Positions 46,377 through 58,164 of a DNA stretch of 64,000 bases are shown here, piece by piece. Position 1 is the stretch's first letter; every line of letters begins with the position of its first letter. Made by a program: the position numbers and the translations under genes. The DNA comes from Lonicera japonica (taxonomy: Eukaryota > Streptophyta > Magnoliopsida > Dipsacales > Caprifoliaceae): NCBI GenBank assembly GCA_021464415.1, contig CM038465.1, positions 17,515,839-17,579,838 of the forward strand, given 5' to 3'. Below the pieces are notes generated by a model that did no database searches, was not told where the DNA came from, and was given only the letters and a program-made list of their open reading frames with translations.

Positions 46377-49300
46377 TTATTCGTTATTATGAATCTCGGG
46401 AGTAGCAGGTGGGGGAGGAGTCGACCTGAGGAGTGGTTGGAGAGCCTTAACAACAATGCTCATATTTGGCCTAAACTCTGCCTCATACTGTACACACAAT
46501 GCCGCTACAGCTGCTAGCTGCATTACCATAAGTCCATAACATTAAAAAAACTCTTTTGTTAAATAATATTTTACAATTATAATCGATCACATAGACACAT
46601 TGTTACGGCCCACGTCCCACATCAGTTGTGCAAGGAGGAGGAAAGAGAGGGGAAGGGGTGGGGGGGGGGGGGGGGGGTGTCTTTGGCATATATGGTGGTT
46701 CAATGAACTCAGATAATAAATTTGGCTAGCCTACACTTTTGGGGAGGTCTTGAGCTTATATGGTGGTTCCCTAACCACAACTAATTATTGGGCTACCCAA
46801 TAAGGTTAGAACCCATGTGTTACAAATGGTATCAAAGCCGGCCCAAACCCACTATCACGTAGATGTTTGGTAATTGTGTCGTGTGTGTGTGTGGCCGACA
46901 ACAAGCCTGAACTGCTGGTTTGTGACCGTCTTACAATAATGTCAGGGGTAATGACCCAAGGCCCACACAAGTAGTCTAATGTGAATGTTTTGGGCTTATA
47001 TGGTGGTTCAATGAACTATGATAATGACTTGCCCTTGCACTTGCACTTTGAGTAAGAAACTCTTGATGTAGGCTAAATTGAAAGAAACCCCTTAAATTAT
47101 TGCAACACGAAAATTTTGCATAAAGGATAAATAGTTCAAGGAGTAGTCTGCAGCATTAGTAATTCAAGGAGGGTATTTACAAAACTAATGAATAGTTCAG
47201 AGGAATATTGCAATTTACCCATATATCCGTATATATATACATATGGCCAATCTCCTGTGCAGTCCCTCCATACACAAACCCGGCTTTTAACGATGGTTCC
47301 CCATTGCTGAATGTATCTCCAAATGTATTAGCAACAGAAGTTGCTAAAAGCCTAGTCCATGTCCATCTCATAGATGGACTCTGTGTGTGTGTGTGAGTAG
47401 TGCGCATTCCGTGACTATAATGATAAAACCCAATGGGGAAAGGACAAAGGCCAGATAAGCACAGAAAGGCACAAAAAATAAGAGACTGATCCTTATCCCT
47501 TTTAGATTGGGTCTACATAATCATGTTAACAATTCCTGTGTAATGTATATTAGATATATAGATACATATACACATCTATATATACTAGACTCGTCAGCAC
47601 ACTCGATGCATGTGCAAATGATACATATTAATTTCTCATATGATGTATATATTTTTAAAACGAAATAAACACATCTAATGGTATTTGGTCAAGTGCCAAT
47701 AAATTGTGTTTCTTATGCTGAAGGTCACGGGTTCAAGTGCCTATTTAAGCATAAAATTTTATTGTAATTTTCAAAGTATAAAGGGTCATTTCGTATAGAT
47801 ATAGTAAGTACATATAGTATAGATATATAAATAATAGATACCTTGGCAACAGCTTTTGGAGGACACCCCTTAAGCTTTGGATCTACGCACTGTTTAACTT
47901 TGTCTTCACTTAATCTTGGAGTTGCCTATTTAATGAAATGATTAATAAATTTGTTTCAGCCAACAATGGAATATCAAAAAAGGAAGTCTGCTTCCAAAAA
48001 GGAAATAAATAAATAAATAAATAAATATTGGAAGGTCGACGAGGCAAGGAAAATAGAAAACATACCCAAGTGACAAGAGACTGTTGTCCACGAGGCATGG
48101 TATGATCCACCGGTTTCCTTCCAGTAAGAAGCTCAAGCAAGACAACGCCAAAGCTGTATACGTCACTCTTCTGCGTCAATTGTCCTGTCATTGCATACCT
48201 GAAAGAGGTTTCCATGCATACATATACAATCACGAAAGGAAATCTTCTTAATATTTTTACTGTAAATAGTAAAGTCATATCTGTGTGAAGAGATTGATGT
48301 TTACATATGGTATGTAGTATTGTCACAGTCCTTAGTTGATTACCCCCTTTGTCTCAAATTGATAGTCCCACTTTCATTTCTGGGATGACTCAAATTGCGA
48401 GTCCCAATTTTTTTGGGACATAATTAATTTACCACATCTCACAATAGAAAACAAATAAATTGTATTCTTGCCCATTGAATATGTTGAAATTAGAGTTTCT
48501 TTAAGAAGTACCAAAGTCAAAAGTGGGACTACCAAATCGAGACGGCAGTACTTGCTAATAAAACAGCAGTGCAGTGTTTCTGAGAAAAGTAGGTAGTGAA
48601 GTCGAGATCGAGAGAGAGAGACAGGTGGGGGGAGGGAGGGAGGGAGGGAGGGAGGGAGGGAGGGTTGAGGATAATAGTGAATCAGGAGCCTATAAATTTA
48701 AATTTAGTGTTTGTAACCTTTGTGTTTCCCTAGAATCATAAATCAGTAATTTCAGGTATAAAGTTTGAGCATTAGTAAAGGAATTGCATATTCAAACTCT
48801 TACATGAAATATGAGACTTTATATGTGATTTTACCATTAGGATTCCTAGAAAAAACAAAATCTCAGCTCAAACAAGAACTTAATTCTGTAGAGTTCCTTT
48901 GCCTCTACTCTTAATCCATTATTTAATCTGCACTGTCCATGTTAGAAGTGTAATTTTATTCTCGCCTCAAAACAAATTATAATATCTACACATGATCATT
49001 TTTTCATATCGAATTGATTGGTAACAAGAATGAAATTATGTGTTAAAAAATCACTACCACCAGCATTAATGGGATTCATCTGGTTTCAGAGAATTGCTAA
49101 GCATAGCATTTGGCTAGTGCATTTTGTAATACAAGGAAACAACCATCCGTCCCTAATTAAGAGTCCATGTTTGACTTTCACATTTTTTAAGAATGCAATA
49201 ATTTCTTCACAATCAATGGTTTTAGCACAAAACTTTTTTCCTATCATGAGTTTTGGTACATTGATTATGTTCTGAAGAGGATAATGGAATCTTAATTTGG

Positions 49301-51314
49301 AGCAGAGGGAGTAGTATCTTAGATACCGGATAGAAATACGTTATATATAAATAAAAAGTCGGGGATCGATTTTGAGGCAGTACTCTGGTGCATGATAACC
49401 AAACGTTCCCAAAACTCTGGTAGAATGAAGGCGAGCAGCCATGTCGGGGGACTGGTTGGAGAGGTTAAAATCGGCAATTTTGGCTTTGAAGTCTTCAAAC
49501 AAAAGTACATTGCTAGATCTGATATCTCTGTGTATTACAGGAGGTTGGACCTTCTCGTGCAAATATTCCAGTCCCCTTGCTGCATCAACAGCAATTCTTA
49601 CACGTTGCATCCAGTCAAGTGGTGGACCTGGTTGCGCTCCTTGCACTCCCTTCCTACCTGTTAAAATTTGCAAAAATGTTAAGTTAAAAAAAAAAAAAAC
49701 AGAGAAGAAGAAGAAGAAGAAGAGGTAATCTTTATGCCATGTGAAAATAACTCTATATACGAAAATGACAATTTTTCATACCATGTAAAATATCATGTAG
49801 AGATCCCATGGTAGCAAACTCGTATGCTAAGATGCGAAGATTTCCATCAACATGGTACCCAAGCAACTCAACAACATTTGGATTCTTTAGCCTCGAAACC
49901 ATGGAAACCTAAGATACAATTATGACCATCAGATATGGAACCTAAAGTTTAAGGTAACCAATAATTTTTTTGTAATTTCATAGTTCTTATTTCTAAAAAT
50001 TGCAGACATACCTGAGCCAAAAACTCATCATTTGACTCGGCCTCAGCTGAAACATCAAGTTTTTTGGCAGCTACAGCTTTTCCAGTACTACTTAAGTTAG
50101 CATAATATACTCTTCCATATGACCCCTCTCCAATCAATGCCTTTGATCCAAAATTCTCAGTTTCTTCTTTCAGTTCATCCAAAGGAATTAAAGGAACTTC
50201 AATAGGTGCTACTGCTTTGTGTCCATCAGATTTGACTGGAGATAATGCCCTTGTACCTTTTTGGTGCCCTAATACACACATATTGGTGAAAAGCATCAGA
50301 TATATATATACATACTAGATTACTCTGCACACGCGATGTGTGTGTGACTCAGATATGTATAATTTGAAAAACACATTTTAACAACAATAATAGATGGTCT
50401 AGTGGTTAAACGTGAATTTATATTACTCAAGAGTAAAGGTTCAATTCCTGTTGTAAGCAATTTTTTGTGAAAAAGAAAATCAAGCAAAAATTTGACACAG
50501 CGTCAAGGCAATTGAAATTGGACTTGGCTTTCTATAATAGTACAGATATATAACAAAATGATCTCAGTTTCAACAAATTATGATTGTGTAGTGCAAGCTG
50601 GGCAGGACTACATTCCATAAAGAGAGTGGACAGGACCACAGTCCATGTAGAGAACTGAACAGTCCAAACCTGATATTTTGGGATGTAGTAACTTCCAAAT
50701 CGTCAAAGATTATAAGCAAGACCCAAAGCTAACTTTAATTACCAGACTAACAATAAGTCAATAACTGTTAGACACCGAAACCAAAGGTTCAGATCACATT
50801 TATGGCAATTTTGTAAATCTAGCTCCCCTGCATGTAGGGGAATCATAGCCTTTGTGTCAGAAATTCAAAGAGCAATATAAATCTGTTATGCCACGTCATC
50901 ATTACAACATTGTAACGTATATATACTCCTCTTTTTGAAGGGTATAGTGTGTCTATGGCAATAACCTCCAGATTTATCTGTGTTGTTCAAAGGCTCTTAT
51001 GTTAATCATCTGTTCCATGTGTAACCCCCCCCCCCCCCTTTCTTTCTTTGGCAGCTTTTTATAAAAACAACCTTCTTCATGATCCTTATTTCAATGCATA
51101 GCTCTATAATATATCATCACATAGCATCAAGAATATTAAAAGAAAAATCATAAATAAACAAAAACAGAGTTTTTAATTCAAGGGCAACAATTCATGATAA
51201 TAGAGATCACAAAAACATACCATCTTCATTGTTCTTCGGGCTTTTGAGAAGCTCATTATGTTTTGCCGGGTAGGATTCTTCTACTTGGCAAGTACAGCAC
51301 AACCACCTACGCAT
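46377..51314 (-). CDS. PTI1-like receptor-like cytoplasmic kinase, 7 coding exons, 369 aa
   Basis: Coding exons, in gene order: 51314-51221, 50268-50012, 49908-49782, 49657-49384, 48198-48066, 47925-47842 and 46517-46377. Phases fit and the total is 1110 bases. The N-terminus [10 protein letters not shown] carries Cys6, Cys7 and Cys9, typical palmitoylation sites of PTI1-type kinases. Kinase motifs: GEGSYGRV at 78-85, catalytic Lys100 in AVAAKK, HRD at 202-204, DFN at 222-224 in place of DFG (usual for this family), [11 protein letters not shown] at the activation-segment end, and [28 protein letters not shown] (in pieces). The C-terminal tail is Pro-rich. Tomato Pti1 is phosphorylated by Pto; relatives act downstream of OXI1/AGC kinases at the plasma membrane. 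Which PTI1 paralogue this is cannot be told. Cognate exon ends are clean, so it is likely functional. Confidence 0.93.
46598..47050. mobile_element. TRIM-like retrotransposon in the last kinase intron
   Basis: The sequence starts TGTTACGGCCCACGTCCCAC and runs to GTGTTACAAATGGTATCAAAG near 46800-46825, i.e. an LTR of about 210 bases followed by a tRNA-Met-type primer site. A block CATATATGGTGGTTCAATGAAC (46688-46708) recurs near 47000 (TTATATGGTGGTTCAATGAAC), consistent with a damaged second LTR. No coding content. Short LTRs and tiny interior define TRIMs. An 18-base poly-G run lies inside. Confidence 0.65.
47585..47775 (+). repeat. Short dispersed repeat with tRNA-like boxes, copy 1
   Basis: It begins ACTAGACTCGTCAGCACACTCGATG and later has TTTGGTCAAGTGCC and GGTCACGGGTTCAAGTGCC (near 47723-47742), the latter like a polymerase III B-box. 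Related copies lie at 50315, 60390 and 61460. It could be a SINE or a small Helitron-type element; ends unresolved. In the last kinase intron. Confidence 0.5.
48340..48560. repeat. Stowaway-like MITE in kinase intron 4
   Basis: Left end CCCCCTTTGTCTCAAATTGA with AGTCCCAC; right end GTGGGACTACCAAATCGAGACGGCAGT, an imperfect inverted pair. The body has TTTGGGACATAATTAATTTACC. Related to 59350-59530 and 58650-58865. Confidence 0.6.
48615..48664. repeat. (GGGA)n microsatellite
   Basis: About nine GGGA units follow a GA run. Located in kinase intron 4. Confidence 0.9.
49020..49320. repeat. Degenerate Stowaway-like MITE in kinase intron 4
   Basis: The right end GGAATCTTAATTTGGAGCAGAGGGAGTAGTA is the classic end of a subtribe of MITEs with a CTCCCTC terminus. 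The left end is less clear, with an inner CATTTTGTAATACAAGG segment. An 85-codon frame here has no recognisable product and is taken as chance. Confidence 0.45.
50315..50470 (+). repeat. Short dispersed repeat with tRNA-like boxes, copy 2
   Basis: ACTAGATTACTCTGCACACGCGATG matches the starts at 47585 and 60393. GGTCTAGTGGTTAAACG and AAAGGTTCAATTCCTG sit like A and B boxes. Lies in the first coding intron of the kinase gene. Confidence 0.55.
50470..51220. other. Rest of kinase first coding intron
   Basis: No gene seen. Contains a 14-base poly-C run at 51025-51038 and nothing else recognised. Confidence 0.4.
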
Positions 51315-51361
51315 ACTTATTATCTTTCTCAAAGAAAAACAGTGTTTTGTACTTCTATTCT

Positions 51362-51394
51362 CTATACGTACAATGTAACCAGGAGGTGGTGCAT
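51362..51394 (-). promoter_or_regulatory. Upstream ORF in the kinase leader
   Basis: If transcription enters at the acceptor at 51399, the leader contains an ATG at 51394 opening a ten-codon frame that stops at 51362, out of frame with and 48 bases before the MRRW start. It could lower translation of the kinase. Inferred. Confidence 0.35.
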
Positions 51395-52214
51395 GCGCCT
51401 GAATAATTACAGTCAAAGTGTAAGTACATTTTGAATGATAAAATAAGAATGCAAAGCTGATAATTACTTCATTGGCGTATGTTGACCATAGAAACATCTA
51501 AGCAGCAAAACCTATTAAAATCAAATTTAGATTTTAACAAAATAACTCGAAAAGCCATTCAATAGTTGGATTCAGAAAAGGAAGAAGCTAAAAATGGTAA
51601 TTGTGGAGATTAACTTGCAAATTGTAGAATAGAAATGTGGTAGGCTTCTGATTACAACAAAAATTCAATCTGCTCCATCCTCAACCGATTGAGATCCTTC
51701 TTTCCTTCCACTTCTGAATCATAAATTTTAAATCGTTTTTCCCTTCCCTTCCCTCTTTTTTATTTACTTCTTTCAACACACCATTAAAATAAACTCACAA
51801 ACTTATTGCTGACAACTAGCAGCAACAAGTTAAACTTTTACGGAAGAAAATATAAATATAACGAGACAATGCCTAAAAATGCTTCCATAACTTGGGGGGG
51901 GGGGGGGGGGGGGGGGTCCCGAAATGCATCCTTTGTTTTATTTTCTTCTATTCTACATAAAGTTTGCATTGGCTAGAAGACAAATTCCAGCAACACAAAA
52001 CAATTAGTTAACGATAGTTTGCAAGAACTTACGAAAAATAAATAAACCAGTTAACGATTGTAAATGCTTATATAATTAAAATACATACACCAAAATGTAT
52101 GCATCTATACATGCCAAGGTATTATTGTTATTGGCTAGATGGAAAATTCCAGCAACCCAAATAAAAAAAAATTCAGAAATGCAGCCTTTGTTTTATTCTA
52201 TTCTACGTAAGTTT

Positions 52215-53105
52215 TGCACCAGAATTATGCATCCATCCCCATTGAAAACTTGCACAAAGATGCACCAAATCACAAATGAACCACACACCATGAGAGAGAC
52301 CCGTACATATATTCTTACCACCAAACCAGGCAGACAATACTGCACATCAAATGCAGAAAATGCATAATTTTTTGGCATAGTATCACCAAAACAACCAGTT
52401 GATAAGAACACAAACCGAGAAACCTTTTCTCTTTTTTGCAATTGGATCAATGCACGTTGTAATCAAAATCAGATCATTAAAATACAGTTCGATTCGAAAT
52501 AATTGACCAATCAACAACTAGAAAGCTAGATTTGAACAATTAACCTTAGGGCGAATCTTGTATAAGAGAGAATGAAACATATCATAAATTTGGCACAACA
52601 ATTATACATATACACCATTAAAAACTTGTAAAAAATGCACCAAATTTATAAATGAACGAGAATACAATAGAGATCCATATATATATATATATATATATTC
52701 TTACCACCAAACCAGGCGGACCTTTATCAAAGAAAAAAAGACACTACAGTAACTTTATTGCATTGGAAAAGACTTGCACATCAAATGCCGAAAATACACA
52801 AATGTTAGGCATAGTATGTACCATCAAAACCACACAAAACCTTTTTTATCTTCTTGCAATTGGATCAATGTACGTCGAAATACAAAATCAGATCATCATT
52901 GCAATCCAATCCAATTCAATTCGAACAAGTAATAAATCAACAACGAGAAATCAAGATTCGAACGATTAAAAAAAGCAACAATTCAATTCAATTAAAACGA
53001 AAAACATAAAAATTAGGGCGAAAACTTATATATTATCATCAATAAATACAAGAAATGAACGTAATACCAAAAAGAAGAGAGAACGAAACATATCATATCA
53101 TAAAT
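52215..53105. repeat. Diverged tandem duplication in the kinase leader intron
   Basis: Copy 1 (about 52215-52590) and copy 2 (about 52591-53105) share, in order, ATTCTTACCACCAAACCAGGC, GCACATCAAATGC(A/C)GAAAAT, TTGGCATAGTAT-like, GCAATTGGATCAATG, AAAATCAGATCAT, TTAGGGCGAA and GAGAGAA(T/C)GAAACATATC. The copies differ by indels, including a (TA)n run at 52678. On the sense strand the shared block contains GGTGGTAAGAAT, a potential splice donor in both copies. Confidence 0.75.
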
Positions 53106-53192
53106 GATGATGATGATGAACTGATGATGATGTTTACAATGACAATGATCCATAGAGGAATTGAAGATTAAAAAAAGAAATGAAGGAATTAC

Positions 53193-53420
53193 CCGTTAAC
53201 TCCGTCTACAAGGTGAATTGATTGTCTTGTGTTCTAGGGTTTTGTTTGTTTGTTTGTGTTGAGGAGATCGAAGAAAAAACAGGGGAGAGACAGGGAGGCA
53301 AATACACAGGGGGGGAATTGAAATTCCTGGAATTCCTTTCTCTCTCTGTCTGTCTCTTTCCCCTCTCTCTCTCCTGTTTGGTTTGTTCTATTCTTCAGCT
53401 TTTTAAATTCTACTAGTTTT
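53193..53420 (-). promoter_or_regulatory. Probable non-coding 5' exon and core promoter of the kinase gene
   Basis: On the minus strand a donor AACGG|GTAATT falls at 53193/53192, and the next acceptor TTATTCAG lies at 51399, just before the first coding exon. The stretch upstream (53330-53400) is a GA-rich run in the sense direction, as in many plant leaders. This exon and a 1.8 kb leader intron are inferred from splice signals only. Confidence 0.45.
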
Positions 53421-53689
53421 TTAAAAAAATATAAAAATGAAAGGTTAAAAAGGAAGGGAGAGAGAAAAAAGGAAGGAGGAAAACAAACTTTCTCTTTTTT
53501 GGGGAAATCTTTTCTTCGCCGTCAAACTTAAGTAAACCCATTGCCAACCGTTTCTCCTTTTTACGTTTTGTTTACTCCATTCCTTTTTTGAACCATTTGT
53601 TTACTTTACTCAAATCAAAGACTCTTCGTTTTTGTTTTTATTTTGTTAAACCCTTTTTTTAATAAATTGGGTCAAAGTAGCGCCTATTA

Positions 53690-53950
53690 GATTAAAGTGG
53701 CCGTTACACCTTATAATATTTTAATATTAACTCGGTCGTGTAAAATTGATATAATGTACACATATTTGGGTATAGATTATATGCACATTATCTTGGTCCT
53801 ATATGGCTGAGCTAGTGTATTTTTTTCGTTTTCAATAATAAATCAGTTTTATAAAACACGAGGTAATATGTACATACTCCGTGTAATAAGACCGAGTAAA
53901 TGAGATAAAGTGTTATTGAATAAAATGGTGTGTGTAATTAGCGTTCACCT
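53690..53950. repeat. MITE-like repeat (GTGTGTAATTAGC family), copy 2
   Basis: Right end TGGTGTGTGTAATTAGCG and left part ACACCTTATAATATTTT correspond to the inverse of 23545-23800. Shared inner sequence includes GTTTTCAATAATAAATCAG and CCGTGTAATAAGACCGAG. Upstream of the kinase gene. Confidence 0.5.
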
Positions 53951-54169
53951 AGATTAAGCGGTGAAGAACACTATTTTTACTTTTTAATATTATCTATTTT
54001 TATGTATGTGCGTTATACGTAGTTTTAGTGTTTGTCAACTGTTATTAAATTAAATTGATTAATAAATATATATAATTAAGAATTGAATAATTAGTATAAA
54101 ATACAAATAATAATAAATAAATAAAACAATTGAATAATTAGTATTCATGGTGCAAATTATTAATCTAGT

Positions 54170-54990
54170 TTGTCCAGCCAACCACGAGCTGATATGTGGC
54201 CATCCATGTCAGCGATTAGGCTTGCCCTAGCGGGAGGAGCTTAAAGGAGCCATGTTGGATCACTACAAGAATGATAAAGCCCCTCAAGAATTGGGCACCC
54301 ACTCGATAGTTAATTACATATAGCGAATTGCGAAACTAAGACTCTAGAGTTTTCTCGACGAGCTCTACAGCTCCCTCTCTCCTAACCACTCTACTAGATT
54401 GATTGGCAGAAGCACGGGCAACTGCCACTTGCCCTATAGAGCACGCAGAACTCCTCCCACCTTTATTAAATGCACACCAACTGCATTTATTGCACTGAAA
54501 TTCATGGAGAAATAAGGTCAGAGTTGGTAATGATCGAAACATGGCTCCAGACCTGCTCTTGGAGCTTCGGCCACACGTTTCCTCCCAGTCATATATATAT
54601 AAGAAGCATTTACTTCTTTAAAACAACTAAGTTTAACCTAATAACAACCAGACAAAACCTAAGAATAAGGAGAATCCAGCATTCAATAGTAAGAAGATAA
54701 TAGAGAAATAAAAACTCAGAGCACTAAGTAGAGCTCCTAGAATAGAGGAGTCAGAACTCGTATAGCCTGAGAACACTCTTATTATAACTTTGTGAGGATA
54801 TAATAGTTAGAGAGGCTTTTGTGAGTTTGTAATACTTGCTTGTTTATGATCAATACAAAGGAAACTGAACTCCTAGCTCTATTCCACATAAGAGGACTAA
54901 CCCGCATCTTCATACGAGACCGACTTCCTCTATACATCTTTGACTCTTTTGGTTCGTTGCATTTATTGTATCAATTATTTGATCATATCA
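54170..54990 (+). repeat. Possible solo LTR or promoter-like repeat
   Basis: The stretch is less AT-rich than its flanks. It starts near TGTCCAGCCAACC (54171), has CATATATATATAAGAAGC near 54588-54605 like a TATA box, and later GTATAGCCTGAGAAC and CTATTCCACATAAGAGG blocks typical of R-U5 sequence. No second copy is present and the flanking duplication was not found, so this call rests on composition and layout only. Confidence 0.35.
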
Positions 54991-56601
54991 TTTGACTATG
55001 TGTTGTAAAATACCCTTCCAGCTTTTAGCACAAAGAAGTATGAAATAAAAATAATAACAATAAAAACCTTGTAATTTTACACCATCTATTAAATACCTTC
55101 CCTCTTAGGAAGTTTGTTTAAAGCAAAATAGAGTATAGTTTGAATTTATTTGAAATATTAATACTAATATAAAAATATATGGAGCTATATTGTTTTATTT
55201 AATGTAATCTTAAAACCTTTTGTATACAATCAAGGGGCTTATTTGTCTTCACAAAAAAAGGAAAAACACTTAAGTTATTCGTACTTTTAGGGTGGGTGTG
55301 TCACGCGGGATTAAATGTTGGATTAGATTAATTAATCCTATCTGGTATTTGTTGTTAGAAATGATAGGATAAATAAATCATATCATGTATTTGATACAAG
55401 GATGGATATGATATATTTATTCTATTTCACGTTTGGTGATAAACAATCTAGTATATGGCCTTAGACTCAATGATAAGCAACCGAGTACACCTTAATTTAC
55501 AACTTGTTTTTATGTACTGAATAATGATGATGAAGAAAAGGGTGGCGGCAGCGGTGATAATGGTGAAGACAGATCATGATTTGAATGAATGATGATGATG
55601 ATGAAGTCAAGAGTTTTTAATAAATGAAGTTAATTTGGGTTTAATTGATTTGGAATTACTAATAATCTTAGTTTAATATTTTAACCGTTAATTAACAATA
55701 AAATAAATGGTACGTGTCAATAGTGTTATTAGCCTTATTTTAAGAGTATTAGAGAATAAAATGATATATATCAATAACAAAACTTTAAATTAAATTTTAC
55801 CGGTTAGTCAAAGATAGATCATCTATGCTAGAAACTATGCAATCTTGTCAAAAATTAGAGCTTTCACTAGACATTAATTATTACCAAACCTTTAAAAATT
55901 GCATCCGGTAAAATTTGAAATCATGGCACATGTTCTATGAGTTCCCACCAATCATAATGGGATTGCGTGTTAGCTGTAACCATTAATTGTTTAAATCTAT
56001 GTTCATCTTTCTTTCTTTTTCTTCTTTTTTTTTTTTTTAAAAAAAAAGATAAAAATAATGTTGGTTCAATAATTAAAAACTTGATATTAACCTCAAAGTT
56101 ATGAATTCGAAAAAATTTCTGAGGCACATTGCGTTTATATATAAAAGAATAAGAAGAAAAAACGTGAAACTTTATTCGATTAATGATAATGAGGTTAACC
56201 CTATCCAAATACATAATTTTGCCGAAACAATGATAATGAGGTTAAAACTAGAAAATCATAATTTGGTATCATAATTGTTTCTAAGCAGGCGTTTTTATAT
56301 ATAAAATAGAATAGATAATAGAAAATAATGAAGATAAAAGTGGATTTGGTGTCAAATCCACTTAACACCTTGCTTTTATATTTAGATAATAGGGAGTAAT
56401 ATAATCTCAAAAAAAAAAACTTCGGATAAAATTCTTATAATTATTTAATGCTATGTGCAAATGAGTTTAAACTTTTTCATTACTTGTAAATGATGTGATA
56501 TATCAAGAAATTGATATATTTTATTCTTTTAATTTTAAAAGAGGCTAAATTTTGTTGTTTCACTGTTTCGAAATAAGTGCTCAAGAAATTAAAGGAATTA
56601 A
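54991..56601. other. Intergenic, repeats only
   Basis: AT-rich. A GATTAGATTAATTAATCCTATC palindrome-like stretch at 55318-55345 lies in a probable degenerate MITE (55280-55460). A poly-T tract next to a poly-A tract is at 56025-56048. No gene supported on either strand. Confidence 0.45.
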
Positions 56602-56881
56602 GGCTCCGTTTGATTGCAAAGATGGAAAAGGAAAATAAATTTAGTTAGTTTGTGTGAAAAGATAAAAAATAAGGTGAGAAATGTTACTCATTTTATGAGT
56701 ATATATCTCCCATCCTTCAACATTTTTGATGGAAAATTTTTACTCACCATCAAGTAAAGAAAATTTCTTCATAGAAAAACTTAAAAATCAAGAGGATATC
56801 ACCTCTATCACTCAACTTATTTTTTATCTTTTCACCAAAAATAGCTCAATTTTTTTTTTCACGTTGCAATCAAACGGAGCC
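56602..56881. mobile_element. Tourist-like (PIF/Harbinger-type) MITE, 280 bases
   Basis: The 18-base perfect terminal inverted repeats read GGCTCCGTTTGATTGCAA at left and its complement at right (56864-56881). Flanks TAA and TAG fit a mutated 3-bp TAA target duplication. Degenerate relatives lie at 24600-24960 and 44540-44850. Confidence 0.82.
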
Positions 56882-56889
56882 TAGAAACT

Positions 56890-58160
56890 AGAAAGAAAGA
56901 ATTATAGTGAAAATTGGACAAGCAAGAGAAAGACCGGTGAAAGAAAACAGAAACCAAGTTAATAATATATCTCGCAAAGTTGGGGATTGGGTTTTTCCGC
57001 CACTCCATCCCTGTAGACACAATGGCGGATTCCTCCTTGGTCCTAGGAGGTACTTGTCCACCTTATTTTGTGAAATCTACTTATTTTTACTACTAATTTT
57101 ATAAAATAAAAAATTAGTATGTAATAATATCTAACTTTGCCCGCTTTATTTTAATAGGGAAATTATACTTCCCTCCTTGTTATATATTATTATTAAATAT
57201 TTTTTGACCCCCTTTGTCACTGTATGCATAGAGACCTCAAATTGGCCCCACAATTCTATGGTCCTATCAAGTGCTTGCAAAAGTTTTAGGGTCAGTGGCT
57301 TACAAGTTGCAACTTCCACCTCGGACATCCATTCACCTAGTGTTTCATGTCTGTGTGCTCATGAAAAAAGGTCATGGCAACATGATAGGTTCATTTCCAC
57401 TTCTAATGAACAAGTCCAATTTCTGCCCTCATTACGTAATTGGAATTTGATTAACTCGGATCCAAACATAGCGTCCAACAATGTCCTTGTCTACTCCACC
57501 GCATCTCTTCTTACGTTTCGTTAAGGATGTAGATGACTTCAAATTGGTTCGAATGCACTTTGAGAGTAAGGTCGCATACCCTCTCGCGTAAAGAGGTCCC
57601 ATTTTGAATTATGTATCTTGCGTACTTGCATCAAACAAGCCACATTCTTATCATCAATCCTCAAGTGGCACTACTTTTCTTGAATTCCATGTGTACTATA
57701 TCCCGCGTGGGAGGCGAGGTAACATGTGTGTGGGCATGTCATTCACATTCACTCAAATGAGAGTTGTCTTCCACTCACAAAAGAGTTGTCTGCCTAAGGT
57801 TTGTACTACCATGAACTGCACCCTTATAATCGCATAACAGAGTTTAACGACACTTGAGTATAGTCAACGACTTTCACTAATGCAGTACATTTGAACACAT
57901 TTGAGACTAGATCCCTTAAAGCGCGTATGATCCACAATTGAGCTCATGTTCTTATAAATCCCAAACATGTTCAAAATTGTCTGTGTTGCATATATTTTTG
58001 GCATGCTCAAAATCATAGTGGTGATTGGTGAACCGGCAAGCTCAAAATTGTATGTCTAAATACATGTTGAAATTGTTGTCATTCTATTTGCAAGTTTTGA
58101 ACTTCTTAATTAGAACACATCATAGTTGTAGTGTAACCAATCAAATGCTTCCACCCCCAT
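56890..58160. other. Intergenic region, no recognised gene
   Basis: A 115-codon plus-strand frame at 57177-57524 and its antisense frame gave no recognisable domain. The composition here is closer to coding than the flanks, so a decayed coding relic is possible, but I cannot support one. Confidence 0.35.
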
Positions 58161-58164
58161 TTCA

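Noticed and set aside
52095..52450. Overlapping 85-90 codon frames on both strands in the kinase leader intron
   Set aside because: The second copy of the tandem duplication does not preserve these frames, so no coding constraint is evident.
55921..56410. Two consecutive minus-strand frames (97 and 69 codons)
   Set aside because: Lysine- and phenylalanine-rich translations of AT-rich DNA with poly-A/T tracts; no domain or splice logic.
57177..57524. 115-codon plus-strand open frame with an antisense partner
   Set aside because: No domain, no splice context and no homologue recognised; flanks are repeats. Treated as unknown intergenic sequence.
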